Shown here: in pieces, positions 1-12,562 of the stretch
How the letters are laid out: each line of letters begins with the position of its first letter
Numbering within the stretch: the first letter of the stretch is position 1
From: Nephromyces sp. MM_2019
Taxonomy: Eukaryota; Apicomplexa; Aconoidasida; Nephromycida
NCBI GenBank assembly: GCA_015657535.1
Contig: JADHZB010000631.1
Location: 1-15,000, forward strand
Direction of reading: 5' to 3'
DNA length: 15,000 nucleotides
The notes under the pieces: generated by a model
The model's database searches: none
The model's input: only the letters and a program-made list of their open reading frames with translations
Told to the model about the DNA's origin: nothing
Translations under genes and position numbers: made by a program

Positions 1-67
<67 letters not shown>

Positions 68-97
68 TGTGTGTGTGTGTGTGTATGTGTGTGTGCA

Positions 98-132
<35 letters not shown>

Positions 133-204
133 GTTTCTTTATGTGTGTGTGTGTAAAGTGTGTGTGCAAAGAATATGTAGGGGAATGTGTGTGTGTAAGA
201 AAAT
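1..204. repeat. (GT)n microsatellite at the left edge
   Basis: Positions 1-60 are a perfect (GT)30, followed by interrupted GT/AT repeats to about 160 and short GT tracts to 198. On the sense strand of UCH37 this is CA-rich and follows the possible exon 4 donor, so it is either the start of a further intron or the 3' flank. The long Cys-Val open frames here are translations of the repeat. Confidence 0.9.
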
Positions 205-1893
205 TACTTTGATTTATAGATTTCATTCATATATTTTGGTATTTCATTTTCAATGACAGATATCAAATTAAAACGAATTTCTGTATTAGCGTCATTTTCA
301 GATTGTAGGCTGAGAATGTGTAAATAAAGAGTGTATATAAATAAACAATATATGTAGAAGAGAATAAAAATGTGTAAAATAAATTAATTCATATAAACCA
401 AATTAAACAGACTTGTTTATCCTATGTTTCAAACGATTATAAACCAATGGGTGCCAATCATCATTTTGATATTCACCAAGGCAAACGGGTGACTACGTAT
501 ATACACACACATATATATATATATATAATATTTTACACACACATACACACACACAAATATAAGATATATAGTATACACCAAATCACATAATTAATACATA
601 TAAGGTGATATAGATGCGCCATCCCATCATACAGCCCTCTCTCTCTACACACTCACGCATCCACCCTATACAAACACACAGTCACTCCCTACACACACAC
701 AGTCACTCCCTACACACACACAGTCACTCTCTACACACACACAGTCACTCCCTACACACGCACACACACAGTCACTCCCTACACACACACACCCACCCTA
801 TACACACACACAGTCACTCACTACACATACACAGTCACTTAATACACACACACAGTCACTCACTACACACATCCCCATTCTCATCCTATACACACTCTCC
901 CACCCTATACACACATATACCTGTGCAAGACCATCTAATTCATAGACTTTCCCTTTGTAAGGGACATAGCTAATAAAGTGAAATGCATCATTTTTAGAGT
1001 GTGTGTGTGTATTCATAAACTCAAAAGGTGTACTTCCACTAAATGAATTGTGGACATCACGAACATGGTGGTTGTGTGTAATGGCTAGACCTTGTAGCTC
1101 AGAGTCTGAACCATCACAAAACATTCTAATTCCCTCTAAAACTGATCCTAAATTTACTTCTCTTTGATTAAGTAATACAGAGAGAAGTGCAATAGTTGCA
1201 CAGGCATTATTTACAACCTAAAAACATACAAACATATATATATATATATATATCTAGTCATATACACATGTACATTATATACATATATAAATATGCTATA
1301 CACACACACACGCATATATATATATATATATATATATAGTCACACACATGTACACACACACACACACATCACATACACACACACATCACATACAAACACA
1401 CACACATCACATACAAACACACGTCACATACACATCACACACACACCACACACACATCACATACACACCACACACACACCACACACACACCACACACACA
1501 TCACACACACATCAAACACACATCACACACACATCACATACACACCACACACACACATCACATACATACACATAAACACACACCCCACCCCACCCTACAT
1601 ACATAAACCCCAACCTGTTTAGGGGCAAAGAGGCCTTGGGGTATATTATCAAAGGATTGATTGAGGTTATCTGTGTGTGCAATTTTGGCTTGATTTCCAT
1701 CATATTTAAATAGAAATATATAGCCAAAATATTTCTTATCATCTTGACAATTGTGTGCTAAACTTTCTAAATCATATATTTCTTGAAAATCAAAACCTGT
1801 ACATCCCAATTGTTCAATTAATTCATAAAATACACCAGGGTCACTCTCAATTAGACACCAGTTGTCTGTTTCATTGGGTGTACTGACACTCAT
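204..1893 (-). CDS. UCH37: UCH37/UCHL5-type ubiquitin C-terminal hydrolase (4 exons, 3' end uncertain)
   Basis: Cysteine-protease deubiquitinase of the C12 family; in other eukaryotes UCH37 trims ubiquitin chains at the 26S proteasome. Exons on the minus strand: 1893-1615, 1217-921, 492-413 and 309-204 (or ending at 208). The junction phases agree (0, 0, 2). The protein starts MSVSTPNETDNWCLIESDPG, the usual UCH N terminus. Catalytic residues are visible: oxyanion Gln93 in APKQ, Cys99 in NNACAT, His173 in DAFHF and Asp188 in YELDG; the His-Asp spacing of 15 matches human UCH37. Exon 3 carries QNDDWHPLVYNRL and exon 4 carries TEIRFNLISVI, both family hallmarks. Translation stops at 204 (253 aa), but a good donor (AA|GTAATT) overlaps that stop, so the C-terminal proteasome-binding domain may lie beyond the left edge. 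The start is the first ATG; the frame above it opens only with GTG. Introns are 397, 428 and 103 nt. Confidence 0.9.
640..910. repeat. Minisatellite in UCH37 intron 2, core CAGTCACT
   Basis: About eight copies of CAGTCACT, most followed by CCCTAC or CACTAC and joined by (AC)n spacers, with a unit near 20 nt. Between and after them are variants reading CACCCTATACAC. It fills the donor-proximal half of the intron (920-493) and reads GT-rich on the sense strand. The His/Ser/Leu frame across it (614-973) is a repeat translation. Confidence 0.85.
1230..1600. repeat. CA-rich repeats and TA tracts in UCH37 intron 1
   Basis: The intron (1614-1218) holds two (TA)n tracts near 1233-1252 and 1315-1338, then a 200-nt array of ACATCACACACAC-type units (1345-1570). 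On the + strand C4 runs lie at 1583-1611 beside the donor. All His-Thr frames here are shadows of the repeat. Confidence 0.85.
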
Positions 1894-1929
1894 CTTTACA
1901 CACACCTTTATACAATAAACACAATTTGT

Positions 1930-2130
1930 GTGTAGGGTTTGTGTGTGTGTATGTGTAGGGGTTGTGTGTGTGTGTGTAGGGGTTGTGTGTGTGTGTGTAG
2001 GGGTTGTGTGTCTGTGTGTAGGGGTTGTGTGTCTGTGTGTAGGGGTTGTGTGTCTGTGTATGTGTAGGGGTATAGTGGGGGATTGGTGTGTGTAGGGGTG
2101 TAGTGGGGGATGGGTGTGTATTGGTGTATG
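1930..2130. repeat. TG minisatellite with GGGG runs upstream of UCH37
   Basis: Unit of about 21 nt (TAGGGGTTGTGTGTCTGTGTG and variants), around five to six copies from 1950 to 2055. It passes into a denser G-run stretch with runs at 2067-2070, 2077-2081, 2095-2098, 2105-2109 and 2112-2114. It begins about 40 nt upstream of the UCH37 start codon. Confidence 0.85.
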
Positions 2131-3439
2131 TGTGTGTTTATGTATATATATATATATATATAAAGTATATAGGTTTATGAATATATATTTATATATATAT
2201 GGTTATAAATATATATATATATATACATAAGTATGTAATAAATGTAAATTAACAAAATGTATATATAATAATGTGTATGAATAGATATATATATATGTAT
2301 AGATAATAATTGAGTAGATATGTGATTGTGTGTGTGTTATGTGTGTAAATTAAGTGCTTAGTTTTGTTAGTAAAATATATATAATAATACTAATTTTTGA
2401 ATTAAACAATGAAATTTATCTGATTAAAAGTAAATAATAATTTTGTACGAGACAAATAAATAATAAATCACTAAAAAATAATTTGATTTATTTTTTTATA
2501 CTTATATATACACGCATGTTTTTAATTATATATATGTATATATATTATTTTTATATAAGTTCGTTAAAAAGGAGTAAGTTATTTGTACACACAATTGTGT
2601 GTGTGCCTGTGTATAAATATTTGAAGGTCATATATATATATATATATATTTATATAAGTTATATGTATATTGATGTATATATATATGTATACATATAACT
2701 TGTATCTAGTATATGTTACTAATATATGTATGTGTGTATGTACTGTTAATATTGTGCAATATATGTATCATCAAAACGTGTGTATACTTTATCAGTGTGT
2801 GTAACATTTATTTACGATCTGTTTATGTGTATATAATCAATCTATCATGATTGTATATATATTATCAATAGGTCTGTGTAATAATTATAAGTTTAATAGT
2901 AATATGTGTGTAATTCGTGGCATGTTTGTGTGTAATCAACTGGAGAATGTATTAATAAGACATAAATTTGTGTTTAATATCTTAATTTACTTGTGTGTGT
3001 AAACAACATTTTGTTTGTGGAATACTTTATTATGCATTATTAAATAGTAAAATAGCTACTATTATGTATATGTGTGTATGTAGAGTTTGATAACTATTTC
3101 AATCATTTAACTCTTTAATTAAACCATTTATAATTTATTATCATTTTAACTTTAATTAATCTTTAAATTATATATATATGTGTATTTGTTTATGTGTTAT
3201 GAAAATTCATTAATTTATATATGCGTGTGTGTTTGTGTGGTGTGTGTATTTGTGAATGTGTGTGTGTATTAAATAATAAGGAAATTCAATAAATTAAGAG
3301 TAGATAAGATTAATTTTGAAAAATTTTATGTTTTTGTGTGTGTGACTAACAGCATTATTTTTATTAATTTTTACGAGTTTAAATTTATTTTAAAATTTTA
3401 AATATATATATATATATATATATTTATGTAATCTTGTAT

Positions 3440-3720
3440 GTGTGGTATATGTATATAATTATGTGTGTGTATGATTATGTATATATGTAATCTTATATGT
3501 GTGTGTATATGTATATAATTGTGTGTGTGTGTGTGTGTGTGTAAGTAAGTGATTACGTATGAGTGTGTGTGCGTGTGTAAGTGATTATGTATGAGTGTGT
3601 GTGTGTGTATGTAAGTGATTACGTATGAGTGTGTGTGTATAAGTATGTAATTATGTGTGTGTATATGTGTATATATGTGTATGTGTGTGTATGTAGATGC
3701 TTATTTGTGTGTCTGTGTGT
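3440..3720. repeat. Tandem array with core AAGTGATTACGTATGAGTG
   Basis: Three near-identical copies of AAGTGATTACGTATGAGTG (the middle one has TTATG for TTACG), separated by (TG)n, lie between about 3544 and 3640. They are flanked by looser ATGTGTGTGTATGATTATG and TGTAATCTTATATGTG variants. Non-coding, in the Rab2-UCH37 spacer. Confidence 0.75.
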
Positions 3721-4149
3721 GTATGAATATAAAGATGTGTATATTAGTTCTTTTAGAAAAAAAAAATATCAAAAATTATAAAAATTGTAGAATTTAGCGA
3801 AATTTAACTAAATATATAAAATGTGTGTAAATCATTTATATTTATTTAAATTAATCTTTCTGTCATTCTTTATGTCAGTATATATCTAATGAGACTTATT
3901 AACATTCTCTCTCTCTATATATATATATATATACATATATATAGAAATTATGTGTGTGTGTGTATGTGTGTATTGCTAGTAATGATCAAATAGGTACATA
4001 ATTTTCCTTTCATACAATACACAATAAATATCGTAGAAAATGCACACACTTATCACCCTCTTTTCACCTCTTCTAAAAAAAATGTTTGTAAATATTTATT
4101 TAAATAAACTAATAATTATAAATAAAATTTATTTATATAAATAAAGGGC

Positions 4150-6996
<2,847 letters not shown>

Positions 6997-9051
6997 GCTT
7001 CAAATGTTAGTATATAATCAGAATCATTCGAATGTGTTAGGAATAGTATCGCTAAAAGTAAAACCTAATATGAAAAAAAAATTTATCAATCATGTGTGTA
7101 AACTTTAAAAGTGGTCTATAATTCGAAATTACATAATAAATCTCAACACTCATATAAATACAAAAAATGTGAACTGATTCCCAAACAAAATACAGATAGT
7201 TATAGTTTAAAATAGCACACCAAACAATCCAAATAATGAACCCACACATATATAATATAAATATATAAAGATACCAAACATGCTAAAAATCGTTATAAAA
7301 TGAAAATCTGACCCATAGTCAAAATCATATATCTATAGTGCAGCATTATATATTAAGTGTATAGGCAAAAATTTCATAAATTCTAAAGGTATACACCACA
7401 CCATATATGAATCTTGCAAACTAGTTACACACACAACAAATCCCCCAGCATCATATATATAAATAGGATAGAATAGCATAATACCTCAAGAGTTTTGGCT
7501 CTTATGGCTAGTGTGTACAAATCTTTCCTGTGTGTATAAGGTTTCTTATATAAATTCAGGTGCGAAAGATAAAAAAGTGAATGGAAATGTGTATGTAATT
7601 TTTAATCTAAAAATTGTTATTACCCCTTTACAAAGTGATCATAACAATCACCCCTCTATGATTGAATTTATATAAGAAATTTCATATATATAGTTTGTGC
7701 TAATAAAGTTATAAGCAAAAGTGGACAGTGTAAATATATATATGTATATATATGTAGAATAATAGCTCACGAAATGTTGATTTCGGAGCTAGGGCATTGA
7801 ATAGTATGCAAGCTTATATATTTCAAATCAATTTTAAGACATATATGTAGCAATGGGCATGTGTGTGTATATCTAATGTAAGACGTTTTATATATCACAT
7901 TACTCTTAGCTAAAAACTATACTCGTTTAATAACTAAGAAAGGAGTAAATTAGCTAGATTTCAGTGTGTGTGGTTAGATAGAGTTCATTTGAAAATTTGT
8001 GTGTGTATGTATGTGTACGTGTGTAGGGCTATGTGATACTCGTCTAAAAAGCATAGAGAGGTTATTTTAATGGGTGCATAGGTGGGGGAGCGAGGTGTTT
8101 CTATTTGCTCGATATAAAAATCAGGTTGATAAGTATATGATGTGATGTTTTGTGCGTAGATAGGTGGTGTTATCTGTTTTAAGTAAAAGTTTCATTCAAT
8201 CTAATTCAATCTATGATTAAAATTTCGTGTGCTGTAAAGTAGTGTGTGTAAATATGCTCGAGTCTGGGTTTGTTTGCAGATGATATGTACACAGAAATGC
8301 CGGTTTGGCTGAGAGTTTGAGCTTATATAAAGTTGCTATGCGTGAGCTTGCGTGTGCGCGAATGTGTGCAAGTGTAGACATGTTTACGCTAGAAGTTTAA
8401 ACAATAATAATAGTAGTATGTTTTGTCAAATCTAACTTTAAATTTCAGAACCATTGATTCAATTCTATAGCTATATCATAAACTTAATTTTTAAAGAGTT
8501 GTTCAATAAAAGTAAACTTCTCTGAATAAATAGAAGGCGTAATGATTTGTGTAATTTGTTTGTTTTTATAAATCAATTCATCATGATGAATTTGTTTATT
8601 TCCATTGTGCTATAATGGAAAATTTTAAAATTAGAAGTTTCTTTTTGAATAAATTCAAATCAGACTTTATTTAAGCTTAAAATAAACAATAGGTAATCCA
8701 ATTTGTTAGTTTCTAAATTATGGAAAATATAACAACTGAATATTAGTAAATTGTGACCAAATAAAATATATTATAGGGCCAAGATATCTCAGATTTTATG
8801 TAATTTTTTATAACAAAGATATTTAACTCATAAAATAATATTTTTTAAAATGATATACACGATTATAATAATATTATTAATTAGATAGTTAACGACTTTA
8901 TTATGCAAACGTGTAATTACATCGAAAAAAAGTTTCAAAAGATAATAATTATTAAAATAAATATACTTATTATCATAATCAACTTTAACTTAAGCTTTCA
9001 GTGATATTTTATTTTACTTATAATTTCGCACTTATGTTTCTGATAAAGAAG
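6997..9051. other. Divergent intergenic region between Rab2 and the BT1 transporter
   Basis: About 2.05 kb that must hold both promoters. I see no convincing exon on either strand, no tRNA and no recognisable snRNA. TG tracts occur up to about 8375 (for example 7860-7870, 7999-8025, 8240-8250) and then stop. A locally GC-richer patch lies at 8325-8395. From 8400 to 9050 the sequence is plain AT-rich. A 17-bp inverted repeat lies at 7542-7558/7663-7679. Confidence 0.65.
7542..7679. repeat. 17-bp perfect inverted repeat
   Basis: TTTCTTATATAAATTCA at 7542-7558 is the exact reverse complement of 7663-7679, with 104 nt between. Function unknown. The arms are AT-rich, so chance is possible, but 17 matched bases is more than the surrounding sequence shows. 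Confidence 0.6.
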
Positions 9052-11347
9052 ATGGCTACAAGTTTCGATGAAACTGGTGAAGATTGGCGCTTTTCAATAG
9101 TAAATTAAAATGTTCTAGGATTAATTCTTAAATGAGTTTTGTTTTATAGCAAAGAGGATTGAGTGAAACTTCAAGTCTATTAATTCAAGATGGCCCATCT
9201 AAAAGAGCTGATTTGACAGATATTGTAATGTATGTAGAGTCAATTTTAGGAAGGAAGAACGAATTCATACTACTTTCTTGAATTCTTTGTAGTTATTTTG
9301 TTGGGTTTTCTGAAGGCTTGACTCATTTAGCAGCACTTTCACTGTATTACCTTTTTAAAGACGACCTAAAATTGAACCCAGCTCAAGTGAATATTGATAA
9401 AATTTAAATTTTAGATCACAGATAGATTACTTTCCTTGGCTAGGTTTCTGGAATATTCATTGTTCCAACGATACCTTGGATAATCAAACCTCTTTTTGCA
9501 CTATGTACGGATTGTTTCCCAATCTTTGGAGACCGTAGGAAACTTTACCTAATCATCTTTAGCATTATTCAATCATTGAGCTACATGATGCTAGCCTTTT
9601 TAAAGCCTTCGGTAATAAATTTAGATAACAGGGTGTAAGAAATTAAAATTTCCACAGGTCCTAAATTCTATCATATGCCTTTTGCTAATTTCGGTAAAAG
9701 AGAAGCCTTTGGAAGAAAATTTATTAATTCAAATAATTAAAATATTTAATTACAAATAGATTTCTACAACTTTTTGTTCAACAGTGGCCGAAGCACTTGT
9801 TGTCGAACGTTCTTCTGGGAAAAGTTTTGAGAGTGTAAAAGGGAAATTAAAAACAAGCTACATTTATCTAATTTTCCAATGAGATACCTCAGACAGCGGA
9901 TGATGTTAGTAATTTCGTAACTTCAAAGGCTATGGGAAGCTTGATAGTAGCGTACTTTTCAGGATATCTGCTCGAAAAAATCACCAAAACCAGTATGGTT
10001 AAATAAATATTTTCTAGTTTAATTATATTAACTAGGCTTGCAGAAATATTTTTCTTTACTGCACTCTTCCCATTAATGATTACTATAACAAGTTTTTTCG
10101 TCAAAGACTCTCGTGTGCGAAGTAGGATCTTAATTTCTGATCACTTAGACAACTTGTGGAAATTTATGAAAAATAAGTAATGCTTGATTATATGGTTGTA
10201 GCATTCCAATTTATTAAAAAAGAGTAATATGGGGTCCCTGTATTTTTACATTTATGTGAGCATTTTACAAAGCAAGACAAAATAGTTAAGTTTTTTGCAG
10301 TTTTATGTTGGGGCCTGATTACGATGATGCTCTCTTCTTTTTCTATACAGAAAAATTGAAATTTTCACCAGGGTATTGAATTTTGCAAGCTACTAAAATT
10401 AACTTCAATATAAATCTTAGGTTTTTAGGTACCATGAGGTTAGTACATCAATGGGCGCTCTAATTGAGAAAAAATAGTGATGTTTCAAAATACTAGGCTT
10501 ACTTATGGTATTTCTACACTATTGGGAGTACTTATTTATAGGGTTTATTTCAAGAATGCCGGGTTGAGAGAGATTCTGATCTGGACAACACTTATTACTT
10601 TGCCGATTTATATTTCTCCTATCATTTTGATATCAGGTCTCAATAGGACCTGGCATATATCTGGTTAAACAATGAAATAATAATTTGAATTCAGCAATTA
10701 TAGTAATCTTTTATAAGATAAGGTATTCGTCTTGTCTGGAACCTTTCTTATAGAAGCGGTAATTAAGTTATAAAATTTTAGAAATAAATGGTAATTTAAA
10801 GTTGATTAATTATATAGACCGCGGAGATTCAATTGTTAAAATAGCACAAAACCAAAAAATAATGAATTAATCATATTTTTTCAAGGCTCCCTATACTTGT
10901 GCTTGCATCATCTTTGTGTCCTCTTGGCCTTGAAGCTAGTGTTTATTCTATGATGCTTAGTGTCAGAAATGTAAGAATTCATTTACCGAATAACTTGTAT
11001 ACGATTGAGTTTTTTAAAGGTTGGAATTGCATTTTCACGTGGCATTTCATCTGTCGCCATGGTAAATAGAGATTTTAATTAAAAATAGTTGATATACAAA
11101 TCATAAATATAGTATGCTCTGGGAATCACCGCGAAAGATTTTCATAATCTGGAATTATATGTTATGATTTGTGGCATATTCTTAATACTTCCAATATTTC
11201 TCATATATCTGGTTAGATCTTAAAGTTCAATTTTAATCATAAGTGATATATACATCTGAAAATTTAAAGGTACCTGAAGATGATGAAATCAAAGCTTTTA
11301 TAGAGTCGAATCAAGAAAGCTACAATGAAGAAAAATCGAAAGCTTAG
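9052..11347 (+). CDS. BT1-family folate/pteridine transporter (18 exons, 467 aa)
   Basis: Multi-pass membrane carrier of the major facilitator superfamily; BT1 members move folate, biopterin or related solutes, but substrate cannot be read from sequence. Exons: 9052-9099, 9150-9238, 9293-9386, 9444-9611, 9658-9693, 9760-9834, 9884-9992, 10044-10176, 10223-10255, 10301-10372, 10421-10438, 10497-10663, 10718-10758, 10818-10834, 10886-10970, 11020-11061, 11113-11211, 11270-11347. Every junction keeps phase and the exons sum to 1404 nt, a normal family length. Hallmarks: GFSEGLTHLAALSLYYLFKD (50-69) with DLKLNPAQ, IPWIIKPLF and DCFPIFGDRR (87-109), AEALVVER (155-162), KAMGSLIVAYFSGYLLEK, IWGPCIFTF, FFFYTEKLKFSPGFLG (274-289), LLGVLIYRVYF, SGLNRTWHISDKVFVL, SSLCPLGLEASVYSMMLSVRN and GITAKDFHNLEL. 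Least sure are the exon 2 donor (GTCAAT) and the exon 9 acceptor. An in-frame ATG at 9034 is possible; 9052 has the better context (AAG before, G after). Confidence 0.88.
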
Positions 11348-11573
11348 ACTTATCTATTGAGAAAATAGTTGATAATATATGTTATATAAAGGCTAAAACT
11401 TAAAAATTTGATGATGATTAAAAACCAAAATATCTATTTAAAGTTAGACTTCAACAATTCAATGGTGATGTTGGATATGAATTTTTCGTTTGTTTCCTGT
11501 ATATAATCATATAAGAAGTAAAACAAGAATTAAAACAATTTTGAAGCACTATAAAAATTATTTGTTGTTCTTA
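11348..11573. other. Short convergent 3' spacer
   Basis: 226 AT-rich bases between the stops of the transporter (+) and the Alba-domain gene (-). No gene is seen. On the minus strand a TTTTTATAG at 11557-11549 could act as an acceptor for an alternative last exon of the Alba gene, ending at 11507. Confidence 0.5.
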
Positions 11574-11933
11574 TTAAGAGCGCTGGTATACTATCATAAA
11601 TACCTGAGATTCATTGTCTTTCGAAGTTATGCTGTTGGATGACGTGCTGATCACGGTTTCCAATGAGTCCTTGTATGTTGACAAGATGTCTTGGACGAGC
11701 CATATTGCTCCTTTTATACAAGACCCAGATCCATGTATTTTAATTGATTTGATAAAGGGTAGTGATAGAAGATGATGAGCCCTCTTATAATATACAATCT
11801 GAGGCTTCCTCCTGCTCAAGTAAATGTCATTAGGTTGTGTTAACTGTCTAGGGCTCTTTGTTATTTGTGTATTACCAAAGAAGAGTTGAAGCAATTCAGA
11901 TTCATCTGATATATCTTGTTTTGATACTTCCAT
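11574..11933 (-). CDS. POP7: Rpp20/Pop7-like Alba-domain protein (RNase P/MRP subunit candidate)
   Basis: Reads 119 aa in one exon. Residues 34-37 (NDIY) followed by LSRRKPQIVYYKRAHHLL and then SIKIHGSGSCIKGAIWL (62-78) give the strand-helix-strand-helix order of an Alba fold with its GxG turn. The NDIY start and IHGxG are typical of Rpp20/Pop7, a protein part of RNase P and RNase MRP that processes tRNA and rRNA precursors; another Alba protein is possible. A TSSNSIT strand near the end matches the last Alba strand, so the domain is whole. A clean donor (CAG|GTATTT) after NESQ at 11602 could splice in phase to an acceptor at 11549, replacing the last residues VFMIVYQRS by a short hydrophobic tail; I cannot decide between them. 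The start is the first ATG; an AG-ending T/A stretch upstream leaves a further 5' exon possible. Confidence 0.6.
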   Translation of the reverse strand: MEVSKQDISDESELLQLFFGNTQITKSPRQLTQPNDIYLSRRKPQIVYYKRAHHLLSLPFIKSIKIHGSGSCIKGAIWLVQDILSTYKDSLETVISTSSNSITSKDNESQVFMIVYQRS

Positions 11934-12562
11934 ATCTATTATCTCTATATTGGAGTTGGACAGGTATTAATTTTAAACAGACAAGAGTAAATACAAGCAT
12001 ATGCAACTTAACAGTACGCTATATTCTCTAACTCCATTATAAGGTTATTCAAAACCTTGTTATATAGTAAGTTTATAACATCAATGTTAAACCTACTGAA
12101 GAAGATTATGACCTAAGTTATCTATATTTTGTCAGTTAAATGATTCGAAATTTTAGGGCTATATATATGTTTATTCATTTTGTAGCTATTATAAAAAAAG
12201 AGTTAGTTCATATTTTTATCATCTAGATGGGTAATATATACATACTTATCCTAGATCTAATTTATATATCGTCAAATTGTAAGTAAGATTAAACTAGTTG
12301 TAAAAAAAGATAATTTTTTTAACATTTGACAAGAACAATACTACTAGTACTAGAGTAATGAGCGAACTTTGAGAAATTTTTTATTTACTTTTTAGCATTA
12401 TTCGATTAAATTTAATTTCTTGTATTTATATCGATAATATATCAATTTTTAAGTCACAATATTTGTCGACTTTCTGATAAATTTGTTCGGGTTTATTTAT
12501 GAATCAGTAAGTCAAGTTATATAATTTTGTGAAATCATATTTTAACTTGTTTTTAGTACAAT
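11934..12562. other. Intergenic region, no gene seen
   Basis: 629 AT-rich bases between two minus-strand genes, expected to hold the 3' end of the RRM gene and the promoter of the Alba gene. No exon-like frame, TG tract or tandem repeat is visible. Confidence 0.6.

Larger units (their letters stand above)
1894..4149. other. Non-coding spacer between UCH37 and Rab2, TG-rich
   Basis: About 2.25 kb between the UCH37 start and the Rab2 stop, both genes on the minus strand, so it should hold the UCH37 promoter/5' leader and the Rab2 3' flank. I found no exon-like reading frame on either strand. Contents: a G-rich TG array (1930-2130), (TA)n tracts (about 2140-2230, 2630-2700, 3402-3422), scattered TGTGTGTAA-type tracts, a tandem array around 3440-3720, and a CT/TA tract near 3907-3932. 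Confidence 0.7.

Noticed and set aside
3..256. Two Cys-Val open reading frames at the left edge
   Set aside because: Direct translations of (GT)n in two frames, with no other coding signal.
614..973. 119-aa His/Ser/Leu frame on the plus strand
   Set aside because: It is the intron 2 minisatellite of UCH37, antisense to a well supported gene.
1293..1622. His-Thr frames on the plus strand
   Set aside because: Translations of the CA array in UCH37 intron 1.
1930..2130. Telomere-like repeat
   Set aside because: GGGG units are spaced by TG-rich 17-nt segments and do not form a TTTAGGG-type array; genes lie on both sides.
7052..7249. 65-aa minus-strand frame upstream of Rab2
   Set aside because: AT-rich composition, no family resemblance, no splice or neighbour support.
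8325..8395. GC-richer patch as a possible ncRNA gene
   Set aside because: No tRNA or snRNA signature and only short possible stems, so not called.
9889..10104. 71-aa minus-strand frame
   Set aside because: Antisense shadow of BT1 exons 7-8, no recognisable domain.
10477..10668. Separate 63-aa gene beginning near 10477
   Set aside because: The frame is exon 12 of the BT1 transporter; its first codons are intron sequence before the acceptor at 10496.
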